A stretch of DNA of 64,000 nt from QWQI01 sp964608915. GTDB lineage: Bacteria > Planctomycetota > Planctomycetia > Isosphaerales > Isosphaeraceae. The stretch lies in the NCBI GenBank assembly GCA_964608915.1, contig CAZSQA010000011.1, positions 104,485-168,484 on the forward strand, read 5' to 3'. The notes beneath the pieces are model-generated. The model was not told where the DNA came from. It made no database searches and worked only from the letters and a program-made list of their open reading frames with translations. This document shows positions 59,982 through 64,000 of the stretch, piece by piece. Every line of letters starts with the position of its first letter. Position 1 is the stretch's first letter. Position numbers and translations under genes: made by a program.

Positions 59982-61451
59982 TCAGTTCGCCGACGCCGGC
60001 ACATCCCGCCGCCACACTTCGTATGCCCGACCCGACCAGATCTTCCGAAATCTCTGCGGTTCCCAGATTTCGGCGGGTTTCAGGTCTTTTTCCAGAAACA
60101 GGTACCGAATGTCAGGCTCAAGGGCATGCGGCCAGCCCTTCGGGTGATTCACGTTCAGCACATAACTGAAGAGCCTTTGCCGGTTCGATAACGGTGCCGT
60201 GAGATCGTAATAGGCGACGACGCCGTCCTCAGGGCCGACTTCGGCCATGATGCGCCACAGCGGCTCGACATCCTCCGCGGGCACAGGGTCGGGGATGCCG
60301 CCCATCAGGGCGATCATCCGCTGCTGGCCGCCCACGAGCCACACCGCCATGACGACCCAGAGCAGGCACAGAACGAAAGGGGCCGCTTTCGCGTTCGTGC
60401 GGCTTCGGATGCCGTTCCATAACCTGGCCCAGCCGATCAGCCCCGCGGCCAGAAACAATGCGAAATAAGGCGCGCAGTAACGCACGTGGTGCCACTGTTC
60501 CGCCCCGATGAACCGGATCGCCCATTTTCCCGACGCCAGTGACCACACCCACGGCAATGCGACCAGAACTGCCCGCGGAGCGAGCAGGGCCGGAAAAATC
60601 CACGCCGACATCCCGATCCAGAGAAAATCCCACGCCGTGGTGAGCGTGTCCTGAAGCTGCGGCTTCTCGCCCCCGAACTGCTTCAGATAGGCTGTCGTCG
60701 AGGACGGGCCGCAAGTGAGCCGCAGATATCCCAGAAACGCGAAAGCGAACCAGAAAATCCCCAGATAAACGGCCGCCCGTGTCCAGCGCAGCGTCGTTTC
60801 CGGGCGTTCGTCGTTGCGTGCCGGGATCAGCGGCAGCATCGCCACGACGACGGCCCACTCCTGCCGGCATGCCAGCATCCCGCCGATGCCCAGCGCAGCC
60901 CAGCCGCGATGCCGCTGCCGCCAGCCCGCCACCGCGATCAGGGCGAACGGAATGGCCACCTGCATTTCGCGGAAATCGTTCGCCGCCAGTGGCAGCACAA
61001 GAGGCGTCAGCGGGATCAGAACCAGCGCGGCAAGCGACGCGATACGGCTGCGGGATTCGTCGATCAGCAGCTTGGCCGCGGCCGGAATCAGCAGCCAGAA
61101 GAAAACGCTGTCGATCGCCAGAAGAGTCGTCGGGTCAGGCCTCAGGTAATGGATCGGAAAGATCATCAGCCGGAAGGGGCTGAGGTAATTGGCCTTCCAG
61201 ACCGAGGGCCCCTCGATCGCGTAACTGGCGATCGGCCGCACGCTGATCGTCCCGTCGCCATAGCCAAGTGCCCAGAACCACTGGTTGTAATAGGCCAGGT
61301 CCCACGACCAACCCGTGCGAAACGCATGATATTGCCGCAGCGCCGCATCGATACTGATTGCCGTCAGCACCAGATACGCGGCCCAGACCACGAACCAGAA
61401 GCCGATTCGCTTCGTTCGTTCGGTCTTCGGAATGTTCGGGGTCTCGTTCAA
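59982..61451 (-). CDS. DUF2079 polytopic membrane protein
   Basis: 489 residues with about ten membrane segments. Near the N-terminus is the DUF2079 mark GWSWDLAYYNQWFWALGYGD (a W-D-x-x-x-x-Q loop), then FPIHYLRPDPTTLLAIDSVFF and later AANDFREMQVAIPFALIAVAGW. DUF2079 proteins resemble GT-C glycosyltransferases such as the mannosyl- and arabinosyl-type enzymes, which use polyprenyl-phosphate sugars; the loop with Asp near residue 51 would be the catalytic site. Its ATG overlaps the stop of the radical SAM gene by four bases, so it is the third gene of an operon. Confidence 0.88.
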   Translation of the reverse strand: MNETPNIPKTERTKRIGFWFVVWAAYLVLTAISIDAALRQYHAFRTGWSWDLAYYNQWFWALGYGDGTISVRPIASYAIEGPSVWKANYLSPFRLMIFPIHYLRPDPTTLLAIDSVFFWLLIPAAAKLLIDESRSRIASLAALVLIPLTPLVLPLAANDFREMQVAIPFALIAVAGWRQRHRGWAALGIGGMLACRQEWAVVVAMLPLIPARNDERPETTLRWTRAAVYLGIFWFAFAFLGYLRLTCGPSSTTAYLKQFGGEKPQLQDTLTTAWDFLWIGMSAWIFPALLAPRAVLVALPWVWSLASGKWAIRFIGAEQWHHVRYCAPYFALFLAAGLIGWARLWNGIRSRTNAKAAPFVLCLLWVVMAVWLVGGQQRMIALMGGIPDPVPAEDVEPLWRIMAEVGPEDGVVAYYDLTAPLSNRQRLFSYVLNVNHPKGWPHALEPDIRYLFLEKDLKPAEIWEPQRFRKIWSGRAYEVWRRDVPASAN

Positions 61452-62416
61452 GAGAGTGCCTGGCCAGGTTCGGGAAATGCGTTCGACGGATGTTCCAGAT
61501 ACCGCCCGGCGAAGCCGTCCGGACCGACACCGACATGCCCCGGAAAATACCGGCGGGCGATATCGGCCATGGCGTCCCGGTATTCGACCTGCACGGATGC
61601 TGGGTCGACGTTTCGCATCGCTTCCGGCAGCCCGGTTCGAAGCGTGCGCGAGCCGTTGGCCGAACCGTCGCCGCCGATGAAGTGATCGAGCACGACGGCA
61701 TCGGCGACTTCGGCCAGACGCCGGAAAAACCCGTGCGGATCACCGATCGGCAAGAGCGGCGCCACCGTCACGACCGAGAAGATCCCCGCGGCCCGGATTC
61801 TGCCGATCGCCTCGATCCGGGCCTGCACGGAAGCGAACGGGCCAGGCAGGCCGGGAAGCCGGTCCAGGTCCGACTCGATCGACATGTGGACTCTCAGCTC
61901 GCACAGGTTCGCCAGATCTCCCAGAATTCCGAGCACATCCAGAACGCCCGTGCCGTGCGTCTGCAGAATCAGCCGGTCGGGCGGTGCCTCACGCATGGCG
62001 CTGAGCACGGAAGCCGAGACGCCGTAACGCTTTTCCTGCGGCGGGAAGGGTTCCGTCGAACTCGACATGAACACGCCGAAGTTGCCGTGCTTTCGCCGTG
62101 CCCAGGCGGCTTCCCGCTCATATTGCGAACGGTAAAGTCGCCCGGCCCCGGTTTTGACGTCCAGATAACTGCCCCAGGCCCGGCCCCGGGTCAGGAAGTT
62201 CTGGTGCTTCGCATAACATCCGACACCGCAGAGACTTCGCCCAAGACCGCAGCCGCCGTAAGGTTGCAGCGAATGCGAGCACACGGTGGCCAGGAAGCCG
62301 CCGGTGCGAGTCAGGATCGAAGTCGTGGCGATCTCTTCGATGATCATGGCCGTCGGTGCCGATTTTCCGATCCTGATTTCGCCCGGGCGAATCGTCGAAC
62401 GCGATCCCTGGATCAA
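61448..62416 (-). CDS. Radical SAM protein of spore photoproduct lyase-like type
   Basis: 322 residues; ATGA overlaps connect it to the genes on both sides. Near the N-terminus is QPYGGCGLGRSLCGVGCYAK: Cys56, Cys63 and Cys67 spaced 6 and 3, instead of the classical 3 and 2, with Tyr68 after the third cysteine as in SPL proteins. Cys46 precedes them. The central part has the SPL-like VFMSSSTEPFPPQEKRYGV and the later LQTHGTGVLDVLGIL and VHMSIESDLDRL strands of a partial TIM barrel. The C-terminus is short. Substrate unknown; the neighbours (hydroxyacid dehydrogenase, DUF2079) suggest modification of a small molecule or glycan. Confidence 0.8.
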   Translation of the reverse strand: MIQGSRSTIRPGEIRIGKSAPTAMIIEEIATTSILTRTGGFLATVCSHSLQPYGGCGLGRSLCGVGCYAKHQNFLTRGRAWGSYLDVKTGAGRLYRSQYEREAAWARRKHGNFGVFMSSSTEPFPPQEKRYGVSASVLSAMREAPPDRLILQTHGTGVLDVLGILGDLANLCELRVHMSIESDLDRLPGLPGPFASVQARIEAIGRIRAAGIFSVVTVAPLLPIGDPHGFFRRLAEVADAVVLDHFIGGDGSANGSRTLRTGLPEAMRNVDPASVQVEYRDAMADIARRYFPGHVGVGPDGFAGRYLEHPSNAFPEPGQALS

Positions 62417-63435
62417 TCGGCCCGGATCGGCGTACGGGGATTTTGCAGATACGCCCGGTTCACCAGGTTACGAGGCGGCTGCCCGAGGATGATCCGCAGG
62501 GTTTCCTCAGCACTCTTGCGGCGCAGCTCGACGAACCCTTCCTTGCTGTAAAAGGCGCAGTGCGGCGTCAAAAAGACGTTCGGCATGGCCCTCAGGCGGT
62601 CGTCGTTCATCGGTTCGATTTCGAAGACGTCGATCCCCGCGCCGGCGAGATGGCCCGATTGCAGCGATTCGACCAGGGCGTCAGGATCGACGACCGGCCC
62701 GCGAGCCGTGTTGATCAGATAGGCACCGCGAGGCAGGGCGGCCAGTGCCCGCTGGTCGATGATGTGGTGCGTCTCCGCGCTGAGATAGCAGTGCAGAGAG
62801 AGAAAATGGCACTGCGGCAGAAGCTCGTCCAGCGACCAAGCCCGGCGAATGCCCAGGGCCTTGTCGATGCCGTCCGGCTGATACGGGTCATAGAACACGA
62901 CGTCGAACCCGAAAGCCTTGGCACGCAGGGCCGTGGCCGTTCCGATGCGGCCGCAGCCGAGGATGCCGAACGTCTTGCCGCGCAGGCGCGGCGTTTCGAT
63001 CGCGACCTTGTAATCCCAGGCTCCGTCGCGGATCGACCGGTCGCTCTGACCAAGCCTTCGGGCCACCGCAAGTGCCAGCATGATCGAATGATCGGCCACT
63101 TCTTCGGTGCCATAGTCAGGCACGTTGCAGGTCAGAATGCCGAGCCGCCCCGCGGCTTCGATGTCGACATTGTTGTAACCCACCCCGGCACGCACGACGG
63201 CCTTCAGCCGGGGTGCTTTGGCCAGCGTCTTTTCGCTGATCCGGGCGATATCGTGATACAGCAGAATCGCGTCGGTTTCGGCCAGATAGGGTTCAAGCTC
63301 GTCTTCATGCCAGGCCTGGGCGAGCGTGATGCGCGCGTGATCGCCGAGCACGGGCAGCTCGACTTCGGCATGATCGAGGAAGTCAGCGACCAGAACATTC
63401 TTGCCGGTATCGGAACCGAATCGGAGAGGTTTCAT
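62413..63435 (-). CDS. D-isomer 2-hydroxyacid dehydrogenase, CtBP-like
   Basis: 340 residues. The NAD-binding motif GILGCGRIGTATALRAKAFGFDVVFYDPY lies at about 157-185. Catalytic residues of the family are visible: Arg in NTARGPVVD, Glu in the IDVFEIEP segment and His in TPHCAFYS. The AVVRAGVGYNNVDIEAA segment is normal for the substrate loop. It oxidises or reduces a 2-hydroxy acid such as glycerate, phosphoglycerate or glyoxylate-type compounds. It is the first gene of a three-gene operon with four-base overlaps. Confidence 0.93.
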   Translation of the reverse strand: MKPLRFGSDTGKNVLVADFLDHAEVELPVLGDHARITLAQAWHEDELEPYLAETDAILLYHDIARISEKTLAKAPRLKAVVRAGVGYNNVDIEAAGRLGILTCNVPDYGTEEVADHSIMLALAVARRLGQSDRSIRDGAWDYKVAIETPRLRGKTFGILGCGRIGTATALRAKAFGFDVVFYDPYQPDGIDKALGIRRAWSLDELLPQCHFLSLHCYLSAETHHIIDQRALAALPRGAYLINTARGPVVDPDALVESLQSGHLAGAGIDVFEIEPMNDDRLRAMPNVFLTPHCAFYSKEGFVELRRKSAEETLRIILGQPPRNLVNRAYLQNPRTPIRAD

Positions 63436-63575
63436 GATGGATGCCGTTGCGGGGGTTCGGGTTGCCGCCGGAAGGAGTTCCAGGGCTGCTCAAGATGGCT
63501 TGAGTATCTTAACAAGACCAGGATCGGGACAGAATCCAATTCAGGGGTTTCCTGTGCCTCACGTGTCCGATTTTT

Positions 63576-63714
63576 GGTAGGGCGAGCTTAACCCGCAGCC
63601 TGGTAGCCCGGTAGGGCGGGCTTTAGCCCGCCAGTCTGGGAAATAGCGAACAGTTATAAGTGTCTGATGTCCCGGTAGGGCGGGCTTTAGCGTGCCAGCC
63701 TGGGAAATAGCGAA
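63576..63714. repeat. Three tandem GC-hairpin repeats
   Basis: Copies 2 and 3 are 44 bp long (63607-63650 and 63671-63714; start-to-start 64 bp). They share GGTAGGGCGGGCTTTAG, a CCAGnCTGGGAAATAGCGAA tail and the hairpin GGGCGGGCTTTAGCCCGCC, which is perfect in copy 2 and broken in copy 3. A decayed copy 1 begins at 63576. These sequences are typical dispersed intergenic repeats of planctomycetes. Confidence 0.85.
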
Positions 63715-64000
63715 AATCGTTCCTCAGCAGAATCTGTGCAAGTGATCCGGTTCCAGGCGTCGTAGACGAATTGCTGGCCGGTTTCGTCGGTCGTCATGCT
63801 GCCGTCGGAGTCGAAAGCGAGTGTCGCGGAACCCACGCCGGTGACCTGATTCTGGGCGTTATGCGTACGGCTTTGCCCGGTGCCGTTGGTGGATAGGGAC
63901 TGCCAGTTGCCCATCGCGTCGAGGTCCCAGGCCTGGGTCCGCGAAGGCGAAGCCACAGTATCGAGAATACCGTCGCTGTTGGAGTCGGACAACACACCAC
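63687..64000 (-). pseudogene. Truncated end of an RHS/YD-repeat protein gene
   Basis: The frame enters from the right window edge. It encodes AWDLDAMGNWQSLS, QSRTHNAQNQVTGVG, LAFDSDGSMTTDETGQQF and VYDAWNRI, which are RHS/YD-repeat segments. After YDAWNRI the sequence changes to CTDSAEERFSLFPRLAR and stops. The last nine residues (FSLFPRLAR) are read from repeat copy 3 (63671-63714), so the RHS frame has run into a non-coding repeat and lost its own C-terminal end. The rest lies outside the window. Confidence 0.75.

Overview
The window looks like chromosomal DNA of a planctomycete, most probably an Isosphaeraceae- or Gemmata-like member of the Planctomycetota. The DNA is GC-rich. Gene families that are characteristic of the phylum occur throughout: DUF1549/DUF1553 and DUF1501 proteins as a pair, a DUF1559 prepilin-like protein, a PVC-type CxxCH haem-binding dehydrogenase-like protein, an ECF sigma factor next to a Ser/Thr kinase with TPRs, and a LEPR-XLL-like motif. 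lpxK is present, so lipid A synthesis is likely. No rRNA, tRNA, CRISPR array or complete insertion sequence was seen.

Layout. 1-4865: kinase (cut by the left edge), ECF sigma factor and a secreted alpha/beta-hydrolase-like protein. 5074-7405: a compact arsenic operon (ArsR, ArsM, ArsC-like reductase) with a perfect 18-bp operator palindrome between -35 and -10. 7574-10150: beta-propeller/phosphoesterase fusion. 10291-10948: small protein plus nucleotidyltransferase, resembling a toxin-antitoxin pair. 11008-11754: secreted FKBP isomerase.

12171-24173 is the most interesting block. A two-gene unit (132-aa acidic secreted protein followed by an SbtA-type Na+/bicarbonate permease) occurs twice. 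It is followed in the same direction by six genes for a complex-I/group-4-hydrogenase-like membrane complex. The large subunit of this complex has lost all four Ni-binding cysteines, while its iron-sulfur subunit keeps its cluster ligands. I infer an ion-motive redox module coupled to inorganic carbon or other anion uptake. The block ends at a strong bidirectional terminator.

24552-38585 is mostly minus strand: a conserved unknown, an FG-GAP protein overlapping an SGNH hydrolase, an ABC1/UbiB kinase, the DUF1559 protein, a small CPVC protein, the DUF1501/DUF1553 pair and a second Ser/Thr kinase. 38937-45623 is plus strand: a degenerate SDR, a penicillin acylase, a TetR regulon (apparently leaderless tetR, three copies of one operator, AhpD-like, DUF1348 and PNPOx-like genes) and an unknown. 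45652-50536 holds a beta-propeller protein divergent from the PVC haem protein, then an ABM monooxygenase. 50578-54369 (minus) holds a small unknown, a deoxyhypusine-synthase-like gene, lpxK and an isocitrate dehydrogenase. 54681-59965 holds a DUF962 protein, a TolC-family lipoprotein, Trm112, a REPIN-like repeat with a 100-N assembly gap, and a Minf_1886 protein with two small membrane proteins. 59982-63435 is a tightly overlapping minus-strand operon (2-hydroxyacid dehydrogenase, radical SAM protein, DUF2079 membrane protein). The right edge holds GC-hairpin repeats abutting the truncated end of an RHS/YD-repeat gene.

All function calls come from reading motifs and recalled family features. 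No database search was run.
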